A stretch of DNA of 64,000 nt, taken from the NCBI GenBank assembly GCA_037179515.1, contig JAXCGZ010003874.1, positions 61,001-125,000 of the forward strand, read 5' to 3'. Position 1 is the first letter of the stretch. Each line of letters opens with the position of its first letter. The notes under the pieces were generated by a model. That model did not search any database. It was not told the DNA's origin and saw only the letters and a program-made list of their open reading frames with translations. This document shows positions 50,585 to 60,992 of this stretch, piece after piece. The position numbers were made by a program, and so were the translations under genes. The stretch comes from Halocaridina rubra (taxonomy: Eukaryota > Arthropoda > Malacostraca > Decapoda > Atyidae).

Positions 50585-51370
50585 GGCAGATGTGTGTCAC
50601 AGAATGAATGAAGGATGTAAAGTGTTGGGTGCATTGAAAGGAGTGATGACGAATAGAGGGTTGGAAATGAATGTTAAGAAAGTTTTGTATGAGAAAGTGG
50701 TTGTGCCAACTGTGATGTATGGATCAGAGTTATGGGGTATGAAAGTAAGTGAGAGACGGAAACTAAATGTGTTGGAGATGAAATGCCTGAGGAGTATGAT
50801 TGGTGTATCTCGATTGGATAGGGTTAGGAATGAAGTGGTGAGAGCAAGAACGGGTGTGAGGAGAGAAATTGCAGCCAGAGTAGATATGAATGTTCTGAGA
50901 TGGTTTGGCCATGTGGAAAGGATGGATGATGAAAGGCTGCTGAAAAAGGTGATGAATGCGAGAGTTGATGGGAGAAATGCTAGAGGGAGGCCTAGGTTTG
51001 GGTGGATGGATGGAGTAAGGAGAGCCCTGAATGATAGGAGGATGGATGTGAGGGAAGCAAGCGAGCGTGCTAGGAATAGGAATGAGTGGCGAGCGATTGT
51101 GACGCGGCTCTGATGGGCATCTGCTGTTACCACGGGGCTGCATCTTACAGAGATAGCCCTTTGGTAGGGGCAGTAGGAGGAGCTGGCAGTTGTGAAGCGA
51201 CACAGGTTGTGGAAGAGCCGGGAGGATGGGCTGTGGCACTCCAGCAGTGCCATCTGAACGGTCGCTAGCTCCCTCGTCATTGCCCATACAGCAAAGTAAT
51301 CCCCCTATTTGTTTTCCTTTCTTGATGTCGGCTACCCCCCAATTAAAGGGGGAAACAGCCAAGGTATATG
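50585..51370 (+). pseudogene. 5'-truncated RTE-like LINE (protein end plus 3' UTR)
   Basis: An open frame of 173 codons (50592-51113) covers the region after the RT core: EGCKVLGALKGVMTNRGLEM, VVVPTVMYGSELWGMK, MKCLRSMIGVSRLDRVRNE, MNVLRWFGHVERMDDERLLK and ARGRPRFGWMDGVRRALND. 'P-x-x-x-YG-E-x-W' and 'R-W-F-G-H-V-x-R-M' are landmarks of the C terminus of RTE-type non-LTR proteins. A ~250-bp 3' UTR follows, ending with a hairpin ('ctaccccccaattaaagggg'), 'gaaacagccaaggtatatgt' and TATG. The catalytic RT and endonuclease are missing, so it cannot move by itself. The frame is clean, so insertion may be fairly recent. Confidence 0.85.
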
Positions 51371-52183
51371 TATGTTTTCTTGATGCCCTGGCCTGATAAG
51401 GGTGACACTCTTGCCTGTCCCAGCGTCAAACTCATAACAAGGAAAGAAAAAATCAGGAAGATCTCGAAGACAACTGAACTGGACCATTGGTGCAGTTTGA
51501 ATTCTTGACAGGTAAGCTAGATTACCGGCAGGGATTCCAGAAAACAGCAAATTACACTAATGAAGCTACTACACCTGCAGACAGCCAATCACTCATAAAG
51601 TCTAGCCAGCAAATTGTCTTCTGTGGTAAGGTATCTGAAACTAACAGAGTTTTTAATACCATTAACTCTAATAGAACTCTCACATTCTGGCCCTAATAGA
51701 CTTGAAACTGTGCAGGAGAGTAATAGAACCTATAGATTGATAATCAAAACCATATCGATTAAATAATCATTAATATTTTTACAAATGACTATTATAATAA
51801 ATCTAACTTCAGTTTGATGTCCTTAAAGTTGCAATTTAGTTCAGATGAGTGGAGTAAAACTTCCTTATAGAATTAGGGAAAAAAAAAACTTTGGAGCATA
51901 TTTAAGGTTACATTTCTTTGAACAGTTTTCAAAGGACCTATGGGGCTGACCATGCAACACATCTAGCAAGGAACAGAAGGGAAAATGAAAGAACTTTTGC
52001 AGAAGTACTCAACACAGAGTACAATGAGACGTATTTCTGTTACTAAATCAAAAATAAAATGAAAAAATTAAATGAAAAAACAATTTCTAACTTATTCCAG
52101 ACACATTCCAATCAACTAAACAATATAACTTTAATAAAAAGTTTTCATAATGCAGCAGCGGAGTTTTCATAATGCAGAAGAGG
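51371..52183. other. Retroposon module, then intron without features
   Basis: 51,375-51,440 is a short copy of the 'ttgatgccctggcctgataagg ... gtcccagcgtcaaactcat' module. The rest shows nothing recognisable. Confidence 0.45.
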
Positions 52184-52185
52184 AG

Positions 52186-52248
<63 letters not shown>
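52184..52248. repeat. (TA)n microsatellite
   Basis: Pure (TA)n of about 64 bp. Confidence 0.95.
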
Positions 52249-52250
<2 letters not shown>

Positions 52251-52585
52251 CTTAAACAAAAGGATGAGACCAGATATAAAAATGCTGCGTTCACTCAAAT
52301 TACCGGAAATGTTCGCATGTAATAATCTAGCATTAGGAGCGTTTTTACCGGGAGTTTTCATGTGCCATTGGCCTTTTTGTACGAAAATTTCTTCTGCTTT
52401 GCTTTCGGTTTAGGAAATATGAATATAGCCTAAGGAAATAACAGAAACTAATTCACTAAGTTTAATCTATAGCCTAAAAGTAGGTAAATTTCCTTGGCAC
52501 CAATTAGGCTATATGTATATAAGATATTTGCCCAGTTTTCATAGACCACAAACACGCGTTTCCAAGTTAGTGTGTATATATAAAT

Positions 52586-52780
52586 GTTCCGGTTTTACGT
52601 CACGGACTCCCTTATCAACCAAGGGCTAGGACGGTTGCCTTCTTGCGAAGGACTTGTTTTGGCAGATGTAATCCTTACGCTGAGTGCATGCCTTTCCTAA
52701 CCTCAGACCGTGGCGGGGCGCGAACCCTCGACCTGACGCCTCAGAGTCGGAGACGCTACCGACTGAGCCACGGCGACTAC
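52586..52780 (-). mobile_element. tRNA-derived SINE, best-preserved tRNA head
   Basis: On the minus strand the head reads CCGTGGCTCAGTCGGTAGCG..., then GGTCGAGGGTTCGCGCCCCG and GCCACGG. The first seven bases (52773-52767) and the last seven (52714-52708) pair perfectly as a tRNA acceptor stem, with A box and B box in place and a TTCG T-loop. The body then runs to the 3' end 'gtaaaaccggaa'. Flanks AGTGTGTAT(A/G)TATATA are alike on both sides (about 52,569 and 52,781), fitting a target duplication. Confidence 0.92.
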
Positions 52781-52786
52781 AGTGTG

Positions 52787-52789
<3 letters not shown>

Positions 52790-52861
<72 letters not shown>

Positions 52862-53039
52862 TTTTTCCCTCTCTCTGCAACTTTTCTCAGGTTTATATAT
52901 GGTCACTGTTTTTCACTGGATTTTTTTTTAAAGGCAGTGCGATTAGTTTTGGTTCTAAGGTTTACGGCCAGATATCCTCCCTCTGTAATGGAGAAAAAAT
53001 ACTATCAAGTCATACTAGCCCTCTACTAATCCTACTACA

Positions 53040-53112
<73 letters not shown>
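52790..53112. repeat. (TA)n, poly(T), (CTA)n(AAT)n
   Basis: (TA)n 52793-52852 into T14; (CTA)n 53034-53080 directly into (AAT)n 53081-53112. Confidence 0.9.
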
Positions 53113-53113
<1 letters not shown>

Positions 53114-53324
53114 GAATAATAAATGGAATCAAATGAAGAATCCCCAAGTGTTCACTAAGGCTTCTTGAAGCCATTTATCCGTTTGGTATTAACCATACAA
53201 ACACAATCTAACCTAACTTAACGAGACAGGATAAAGACAATCCCTCCAATATCTGTCATAATGAATTAACTCGACTTCAATAAAAATTGTACATAAATTA
53301 CAAGTAAACAACCAGATCCACGAA

Positions 53325-53609
53325 ATGTCCGCAATTTCGGGAGTTGTACGTTCGTTTTTCCGAAATGTAGCAAAATGTATGGCTAACAGCTCTTACAACC
53401 CTAGACACTCACCTAGGCATACAAACTTTGGGAAGGCCCGATCATACCACGGCACGTACTCAAACCAGCATTACACATCCAACGGCAGGTACAGACACCA
53501 GGATCCATGGGCTAACCCCAGAACACACTACAATGATGAATTCCCAGCAGAATCATACAGTCGAAACTACAACTATGACTATGGATACCACCCCAATGAA
53601 ACATGGTAA
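53325..53609 (+). CDS. Short ORF1-like frame of the LINE
   Basis: 94 codons, ATG in context ccacgaaATGT. The product is basic and rich in Tyr, Asn, His, Arg and Ser (SSYNPRHSPRHTNFGKARSY, then NYNYDYGYHPNE), with no known domain. It overlaps the long endonuclease/RT frame by 182 nt in another frame. It could be the remnant of, or a minimal, ORF1 RNA-binding protein. A chance frame in the 5' UTR cannot be excluded. Confidence 0.45.
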   Translation: MSAISGVVRSFFRNVAKCMANSSYNPRHSPRHTNFGKARSYHGTYSNQHYTSNGRYRHQDPWANPRTHYNDEFPAESYSRNYNYDYGYHPNETW

Positions 53610-56600
53610 TACCTCGTCTCCTGCTGTTGCTGTTACTGCTGTCGATGTGAAAGTTACTTGTAAATATAATGATAGATTATCTGTCGTACATATAAATGCA
53701 CAATCCCTGTTATCCCATATACTAGAAATTGAACATAAGCTTGTACAAGAAAATATTGATGTTCTTTGCATTAGCGAATCATGGCTGTATCCGTCAATTA
53801 ATAATGCATTTATTAATATTCCTTCATATAATATTTATCGCTATGACAGTGGTAGAGGTGGAGGTGTATGTTTATATGTTAAAAATTATTTGAAGGCCAC
53901 TGAACTAAATCTTGAAACTGAGAAGCACGAAGGAGTGGAAGATAAATGGATCTCTGTCCAACATAAAAAGTTTCCTTCTATTATCATAGGCTGCGTGTAC
54001 CGCCACCCCAAAGCCTCGGTAACCTCCTTTAGCTATATTTTGGACGTTTTTAAGGAGATAATTTTAAAAAACAAACCAGTTTTTATATATGGCGATTTTA
54101 ATGATGATCAACTAAAAAGAGAAAATAAAATGAGTAGACTTATTAAGAATTTAAATCTAGAACAGATTATAAATAAACCAACTAGAATCACTCCCACTTC
54201 AGTTTCCCAAATCGATCTAGTAATAACAAACTCCAAACATATGATAACTAAGTGTGACGTAATGCCAAGCCCTATAGCAGACCACGAGGAAATTGTAACG
54301 TCCCTAAATATTCGCAAACCAAAGAGACAACCAATCTTTAAAACATTCAGATGCTTAAGAAATTATTCACAAGAATTACTTTGTAGTTTACTTATGAATG
54401 AAGTACATAAATTAAATGAAATTCTATATACCGATAATATAAATAAACAAGTAAGAATTTTAACCAGTGTCTTATCATCATGTATAGATCGATGTGCACC
54501 ACTCGTGACAAGAGAAATATTTCGTCCCCCCGCTCCTTGGATAACAGATGACATAAAAAACATTATGAAAGAAAGAGACAAACTACAAAATGAAGTAAAA
54601 CTACAAAGAGATAATATCCCTTTAAGAGAAAAGTTTACAGAGCATAAGAAACAAGTAAAATCATTATTAAGTAACAGTAAGAAACAGTATTACAAAAATG
54701 AATTTCAAAACGCTAAAGGCAATATCTCTGATACATGGAAAATTGCTAAAACCATGCTTTCCAATAACTGTAATAAAAGTAGTAACATATCAATTATACC
54801 CGATGAGGTAGATGTAAGTGCTAAAGCAGAAGAGTTCAATAATTTTTTCGCTGAAGTGGGGAAAAAAAACTTTGAAAAAACAAAAAAAGAAATAATAAAT
54901 GAAATCAATAATAGTAATGGTGGTAATAATAATGATGATGGTAGTAGTAATAATAATAGAAATGTTGATAATGGTGTAAATAATAATGATGGTGGTAGTA
55001 ATGGTAATGATAATAGTGATGATGGTAGCAATAATAATAATAATGTAAATTTGGAAGAACATAGTGCATTCAATAGAAGTACTGATGTCTTTAACCCTAC
55101 TACAGTAGATTGTAATACAGTAATCTTAGTAATAAAAAATCTGAAAGACTCTAATGCATATGGATCAGATGGAATTTGTTTTCGTTTTATTAGAGATTCA
55201 TTATTTGTAATAGCTTATTATCTGACGGTAATAATCAATACTTCCATAGTTACCAATATCTACCCAGATTTATGGAAAAATCCCCATGTAATTCCTGGTT
55301 TTAAAAATGGAAATCCTGACGACGTCTCTAACTATAGACCAATCTCTTTACTACCAATTTTATCAAAGATACTTGAAAAGATTGTTGCAAATCAGTTAAG
55401 CGAGTTTCTTGAAAAAAATAAACTTATTGCAAAAAGTCAACACGGTTTCAGGCCAAAATTATCAACTGAAACTGCCTTATTGAAAATATCAGATGAAATA
55501 TACAAAAATATAGATAATAAGAAAATATCATTGCTACTACTACTCGATCTTTCTAAAGCTTTTGATAGTGTAAACCATAGTATATTATTAGAAAAATGCA
55601 AAAAAATGAACATTGACCCAAGCTGGTTCGAGAACTATTTAAAAAACCGCTACCAGTCAGTCAGAATAAAAGATACAGTTTCAAGTTCCAAGAAGGTATT
55701 GTTTGGGGTCCCTCAGGGATCGATCCTAGGACCTATACTTTTTCTAATATATGTAAACGATCTAGTAAAATATTTACCTAACTGTTATGTCATTCAATAT
55801 GCTGACGATACTCAAATCTTAATTGAAGGAGAAATTAATGATTTAGAAAATATTATTCGTAGAGCAGAAGAAATTTTGTATATGGCTAAACGTTACTTTC
55901 TAAAAAATGGTCTGTTACTTAATGAAACTAAAACCCAATCTATTCTTATCGGATCCAGACAATTATTATCAGAAGTTGATGACAATCTTCATATAAATTT
56001 TAACGGTAATATCATTAAGCCAATGAACTCGGTAAAGAACCTAGGTGTCTATTTTGACCGTTACATGAATTTTGAAATGCATATAGATGAAATTTATAAA
56101 AAAGTAATGGGTACTCTAATATATCTAAATAGGGTAAAAGACTCATTTGAAACATCAACTCGTATAATAATTGTCCAGTCCTTAGCTATGAGTTTAATTA
56201 ATTACTGTCTCAAAGTTTGGGGATGTACAAATAAGACTCAATTACAAAGAATACAAAAGTTACAAAACTTTGCAGCACGAGTGGCTATTGGCAATGTAAG
56301 AAAATACGAGCACATCTCTCCTGTTTTAAAAGATCTAGAATGGATAAAGATTAGAGATAAATATGTTTTTGATATATGTACCTTTGTTTTTAATATACTA
56401 AGAAACAATATTCCTGATTGCTTGTATAATTTTTCTACAGTAAGCTCAGTTACCGGGTTAACTACCCGTCAAGGGGAAGATTTATTAGTACGAAGGTCTA
56501 AAACTGATATTGGCTCAAGAGATATAAACATTCGTGGACCTCATTTATATAATCAGCTTCCCAGAGAACTAAAAAATGCTGGTTCAGTGTATACTTTTAA

Positions 56601-56652
56601 ATATAATCTTAAGAAGTTACTCTTAAAGGAAGATTTTACTTGTAAATTTTAA
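53428..56652 (+). CDS. LINE ORF2: AP-endonuclease plus reverse transcriptase, uninterrupted
   Basis: 1,074 codons. Residues about 84-300 are the endonuclease: SVVHINAQSLL, DVLCISESWL (catalytic Glu), RGGGVCLYV, GCVYRHP, FIYGDFNDD, SQIDLVITN and ADHEEI (S-D-H motif with Ala in place of Ser). Residues about 490-541 are a low-complexity Asn/Asp/Gly/Ser spacer encoded by AAT/GGT/GAT repeats. The RT follows: YRPISLLPILSKILEKIV, HGFRPKLSTETALL, motif A LLLLDLSKAFDSVNH (about 711), motif B GVPQGSILGPILFLIYVNDL and motif C IQYADDTQIL (about 791). The C terminus has the LGVYFDRYMNFEMHI and LQRIQKLQNFAARVAIG landmarks. All RT catalytic residues are present. Clade: Jockey superfamily, CR1/L2-like (moderate confidence). 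The plus orientation is opposite to the host gene, and it lies in that gene's first intron. Confidence 0.92.
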   Translation: MGRPDHTTARTQTSITHPTAGTDTRIHGLTPEHTTMMNSQQNHTVETTTMTMDTTPMKHGNTSSPAVAVTAVDVKVTCKYNDRLSVVHINAQSLLSHILEIEHKLVQENIDVLCISESWLYPSINNAFINIPSYNIYRYDSGRGGGVCLYVKNYLKATELNLETEKHEGVEDKWISVQHKKFPSIIIGCVYRHPKASVTSFSYILDVFKEIILKNKPVFIYGDFNDDQLKRENKMSRLIKNLNLEQIINKPTRITPTSVSQIDLVITNSKHMITKCDVMPSPIADHEEIVTSLNIRKPKRQPIFKTFRCLRNYSQELLCSLLMNEVHKLNEILYTDNINKQVRILTSVLSSCIDRCAPLVTREIFRPPAPWITDDIKNIMKERDKLQNEVKLQRDNIPLREKFTEHKKQVKSLLSNSKKQYYKNEFQNAKGNISDTWKIAKTMLSNNCNKSSNISIIPDEVDVSAKAEEFNNFFAEVGKKNFEKTKKEIINEINNSNGGNNNDDGSSNNNRNVDNGVNNNDGGSNGNDNSDDGSNNNNNVNLEEHSAFNRSTDVFNPTTVDCNTVILVIKNLKDSNAYGSDGICFRFIRDSLFVIAYYLTVIINTSIVTNIYPDLWKNPHVIPGFKNGNPDDVSNYRPISLLPILSKILEKIVANQLSEFLEKNKLIAKSQHGFRPKLSTETALLKISDEIYKNIDNKKISLLLLLDLSKAFDSVNHSILLEKCKKMNIDPSWFENYLKNRYQSVRIKDTVSSSKKVLFGVPQGSILGPILFLIYVNDLVKYLPNCYVIQYADDTQILIEGEINDLENIIRRAEEILYMAKRYFLKNGLLLNETKTQSILIGSRQLLSEVDDNLHINFNGNIIKPMNSVKNLGVYFDRYMNFEMHIDEIYKKVMGTLIYLNRVKDSFETSTRIIIVQSLAMSLINYCLKVWGCTNKTQLQRIQKLQNFAARVAIGNVRKYEHISPVLKDLEWIKIRDKYVFDICTFVFNILRNNIPDCLYNFSTVSSVTGLTTRQGEDLLVRRSKTDIGSRDINIRGPHLYNQLPRELKNAGSVYTFKYNLKKLLLKEDFTCKF

Positions 56653-56724
56653 TTGTACACCCATATTTGAATACCCAATGTATGTTGGAAATAAAGTATT
56701 ATTATTATATTATTATTATTATTA

Positions 56725-56727
<3 letters not shown>

Positions 56728-56792
<65 letters not shown>
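56728..56792. repeat. (TC)n microsatellite next to the LINE tail
   Basis: Pure (TC)n of about 64 bp immediately after the (ATT)n tail. Confidence 0.95.
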
Positions 56793-56793
<1 letters not shown>

Positions 56794-57162
56794 GGCCTAA
56801 CGATCGCACTCCCTTTTGTTAGTAATCTGTAGCGTGTGGTCTTTATGGCATGTAGGGGTAATTGGGAAGCACAAATATGAATGAATCACACATACACACA
56901 CACAAGATGGTCTGAACAGACTTGTAGTCTATGTGCACAGAGCTTTATAGCCATACCTTCATAATATAGCATAAATCTATCTATCTATATAGGATAGGAT
57001 TTATAACTATATCTCTAAATATACAAGAAAGTCATTGCGAAAGTGGTTTGAACTTGGATAACATAGAAAAATCAAAATTGTTTCTATCCTAATTTTCAAT
57101 GATTCACCAATCAACATTTTTATAAATTTCTCAAATAGTAGTAGACTAAGCTATTTCTGATC

Positions 57163-57284
57163 CAGCTTTACGTCACGGACTCATCTTTCAATAAGGGCTA
57201 GGACGGTGACCCTCTCGAAGGACTTCGGTTTTGGCAGATTGTGACCGTTACCTTGAATGAAAATCCTTTCTAACCTCAGATTTA
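57163..57284 (-). mobile_element. tRNA-derived SINE, 5'-truncated, diverged
   Basis: Body present ('gctttacgtcacggactcat', 'aagggctaggacggtgac', 'gttttggcagattgtgacc', 'ttctaacctcag') but the tRNA head is missing. 'agctattt' occurs on both sides (about 57,150 and 57,288), a short candidate target duplication. Confidence 0.75.
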
Positions 57285-57689
57285 GCTATTTTTTACACTA
57301 AACTTCGCTAGTCTTAATGCAGACTTTGCAAGTTTTGAGGTAAACATAGCCTAGGAGTCTGATAAAGAGCACTAATTTTTCCTTATCTGTAGGATATATT
57401 AAAAATTCCATACAACAAAGTAGGACTAACGAATCGTATTTATTTTCCTACGTGGTCTATATTCGTCAGCTGAGAAAAATTAATGCCACAGTCTTACAAA
57501 TACACATTCGCCCAATACACCAGATCAATATGACATCCCATAAAATGGGAGGTTTCCCCTTCGCAATGGTACTGTAGTATATTAAACGAACACGTGTCTA
57601 TATTCCCATAGCTATTCCTACTCGATCGCATAACGTGGGCTACGCTAAGACATCCTCTTCCCTCTCCGTAGGCTATAGCCTCCTCTCGA

Positions 57690-57830
57690 GGTAGGACAAT
57701 TGCCCCTTAGTACAACTGTCCCTAGAAAAATTGCCACTAAGACATCCTTTTCTTGCTCTGCAGAACGATTGCCGCTTAGGACAACTGTCCTAGATCAATT
57801 ACCCCTTAGAACAACTGCCCCTGACCTAAT
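57690..57830. repeat. Cluster of 'GGACAATTGCCCCTTAG' units
   Basis: About five irregular copies ('ggacaattgccccttagta', 'caactgtccctag', 'cgattgccgcttaggac', 'caattaccccttagaac'), related to the units at 47,780-48,185. Confidence 0.65.
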
Positions 57831-58807
57831 CTAACTTACTTTAAATTATTGACACAACTATTAATTCTTTATTTCAAGATATATTTTACTCTAATTTTAT
57901 CAAAGGGCAATTGCCTGCTTCAGAATTGCAGAGTTAGGGACCCAGTACTGACCTAAAGGCAATCTTCCTAAGGGAGAACCTCCCTTTCCCCCTACTCTTA
58001 AGGTCATTCAGCTATCCTAGGCGTCTTCGCATAAACCGTGGAATAAAGATGGACATCACACATTTACGGAATAGGACCAGCTCTTAGCGATATCTCTTCT
58101 GCGTTTTCCACGTGATACCACGAGCTTTTAAGGTATTATAAAGGGCAAAGGAAATGCTATATCTCTCTGAAATATGTAACTCGTGTGCGAATATGCAGTT
58201 CAGTATATTTATACAATATTTGCACAGCTAATAATAAACTGACTTACGTACAGTTATTTGATTAATAAAAAAAAAATCCCTATAACCTGGTCATTTCAGA
58301 TTTGGTTTAGGCTAAAGAGTTAAATATACAAACAAATATTAAGAATTAAAGGAGGGATTAACAGCAAAAGGGATTACTTTTGATTACTGAGAGGGATTAC
58401 CTTGTAGGAAAATGGGTGGATTACCTTTGCTTGATCTTTCTTTTTTTCTACGAAAAAAAAAAATAACTCTAGTGCTCTAGTTATCGCTATTCTGAATATT
58501 TCGTAAAACACATTTCGAGTAGATCTTGAGGATGTCTTTTCACACACACCACACACACACAGATCTTTAACTTTTTGAGGTGACAATATACTTTAAATTT
58601 TGCGGTGCTTCTGAGAAAGTGAAAAAGTGAACAATAATATTGATTATTAATATGGATAAAATACTGTCAGAGGTTGTCTTTAAGGTATTAGCTAGACACA
58701 GAGAGCTAAGTGATAATGCTAAGCTAATGCTAAACATTCAATGAAAACAGAGATAAACAGCTGGGTGTTGCTGTCAAGTGAAAATTAAAGGAAATCCATG
58801 TATTTCT
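57831..58807. other. Intron, no gene seen
   Basis: AT-rich, with a small 'acacacaccacacacac' run at 58,540. No exon-like frames or recognisable repeats. Confidence 0.45.
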
Positions 58808-58808
58808 A

Positions 58809-58855
<47 letters not shown>

Positions 58856-58903
58856 CATTGTCAAGGAAAAATTATAGTGTGCAATGCAACAAAAATGGCA
58901 ATC

Positions 58904-58945
<42 letters not shown>

Positions 58946-59049
58946 CTGCGTATGTGTATATTATTATTATTATTCAAAACAGACTATAATATGTATATGT
59001 TCATGTATTTAAAAGTGGTTTAATAGGCACAAAAAATAATAATAATAAC

Positions 59050-59089
<40 letters not shown>

Positions 59090-59700
59090 CATTTGCAATA
59101 AAAAGCTATATTTGTGTAATAGCATGACCATCATTAATGCATTATCATCATCATCATCCGTGCTGCCTTCATCATCATCATCATCAACATCATGAAACAA
59201 AATGTCAAGTCATCTAAAATGACATTAAAAATGTGCTTATATAGAATACAGAAAAAAGGCCAGAGTACATAAAATCTTTCAAATAATAATAATACTAATA
59301 ATATAAATAATAAAAATAATAATATAATATAAATATAATAATAATAATAATAATCATCATCATCATCATAATAATAATGACGATGCATTTTACGAACTTT
59401 CACTGGGTTAATAATGATGACAATGATTGTCGTTGGTATTATTATTATTATCATTATTATTATCAAAGTGTAATTATCATTATGTCGTGGATGGAATTCC
59501 CGACGCAATTATTCTTATTACAATAATCATCATTACGACTGTCATTAAAATAATAACATCTAATTAACGAACATTATGCAATTATCATCATTTTCTTATC
59601 ATCGTTGTGCTATCTCGGGTATTATTATCTTCCTCTATCATTATCATCATTATCTTCGCGTCATTAAACTTTCTTTCTACGTACATCGTCATTAAAAAAA
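58808..59700. repeat. Triplet microsatellites (ATT)n/(AAT)n/(ATC)n
   Basis: (ATT)n 58808-58858, (AAT)n-(ATT)n inverted pair 58903-58945, (AAT)n 59033-59087, and mixed ATC/AAT tracts 59,143-59,190, 59,280-59,370 and 59,440-59,465. All noncoding. Confidence 0.85.
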
Positions 59701-59771
59701 AATAATAGAAATATTGAAAATAATTAAAAAATTATCACAAAACCTTGGCAAGATTGCAAATTTTAAGAAAC

Positions 59772-59912
<141 letters not shown>

Positions 59913-60414
59913 GATAAAGATAATGGCTCTAATGCAAAAACAGGTAATTAATTTGAAAATACATAAATATATAAATAAAATGAGGTTACAAATATGAGAA
60001 TGAATAAAGAATGAAAAACACGAGAGCGCCGGGTCGTTCTGTAGCAGAAAATTCCCTACGTAGCAACTCGACTGCCTGGCCAATCGTCTCTAATGATAAT
60101 TACTTTAATGACAGATGATGATAATGATGATGGAATTATTTTGATGGAGATAGATGACGAAGACGATGATGGAGTTTTGCTTTGTTACAACTTCAGAATA
60201 TAAAGATTAAAAAATTATATGAAAAATTAAAATTCCAAATGCAAAGAAAAAAAAAAAGTCTTACAGTCCATTGACAGCAGAAATTTTCAAAATATAAACA
60301 AAGTCAATGGCGTTTTACTTGGCTATAACATGAGAACATGATGAAAATAAAGTAAATTACATTAAAATGAATGTTGAGGTCCAATGACAGAAGAAATATA
60401 CACAAAAAATAACA

Positions 60415-60430
60415 TAATAAATAAAACAAC

Positions 60431-60528
<98 letters not shown>

Positions 60529-60615
60529 GTTCTTTAATTTCGTGACCTTAACTGGCCACCTTCTCAAAGTACTTTGAGAAGGTGTCCAGTTAAGTTCACG
60601 AAATTAATAAGTACT

Positions 60616-60687
<72 letters not shown>

Positions 60688-60702
60688 GTTGTTTTATTTA
60701 AT
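60415..60702. repeat. ~290-bp palindrome with (TA)n arms
   Basis: Outer arms 'aataaataaaacaacg' (60,415-) and 'cgttgttttattta' (to about 60,701) are inverted. Inside are (TA)n tracts (60,432-60,525 and 60,619-60,684). The centre is a stem 'taatttcgtgaccttaactgg' / 'ccagttaagttcacgaaatta' with 'caccttctcaaagt' / 'actttgagaaggtg' next to the axis near 60,574. It could be a foldback MITE or a recent inverted duplication. Confidence 0.85.
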
Positions 60703-60992
60703 GAGCTTTTCCTACCATTTTAGACTGTATGTTAACAGTTCAGTGTTATTAATACACAAATATATATACAAATAGGAAATCTTGTGTGGAGCAGTTACTC
60801 TTAACTCCTCCAGACAGCAAAGAAAGTCATAAAATTTATTTAAAAATGAGTATATATCACTGTATTTGTATCTAGATAAACAGACATACACTATCTACAT
60901 GCGCACGTGCTAATTAAACTCATGGAAAGGGAACACAAACAAGCAGTGACAAGTCACGTCAACAACAAAACAGAAAAAAAGAGGTCATCTAC

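Larger units (their letters stand above)
53325..56745 (+). mobile_element. Non-LTR retrotransposon, possibly near full length
   Basis: After the ORF2 stop (56652) comes a very short 3' UTR with AATAAAG at about 56,689 and then an (ATT)n tail (56,697-56,728) running into (TC)n to 56,791. The short 3' UTR and microsatellite tail are usual for CR1/L2-like elements. The 5' end is not defined: the sequence before 53,325 shows no repeat boundary, and no target duplication could be picked out. Confidence 0.75.

Noticed and set aside
52708..52773. tRNA-like cloverleaf considered as a functional tRNA gene.
   Set aside because: The anticodon arm does not pair and the sequence is fused to a SINE body present in many copies.
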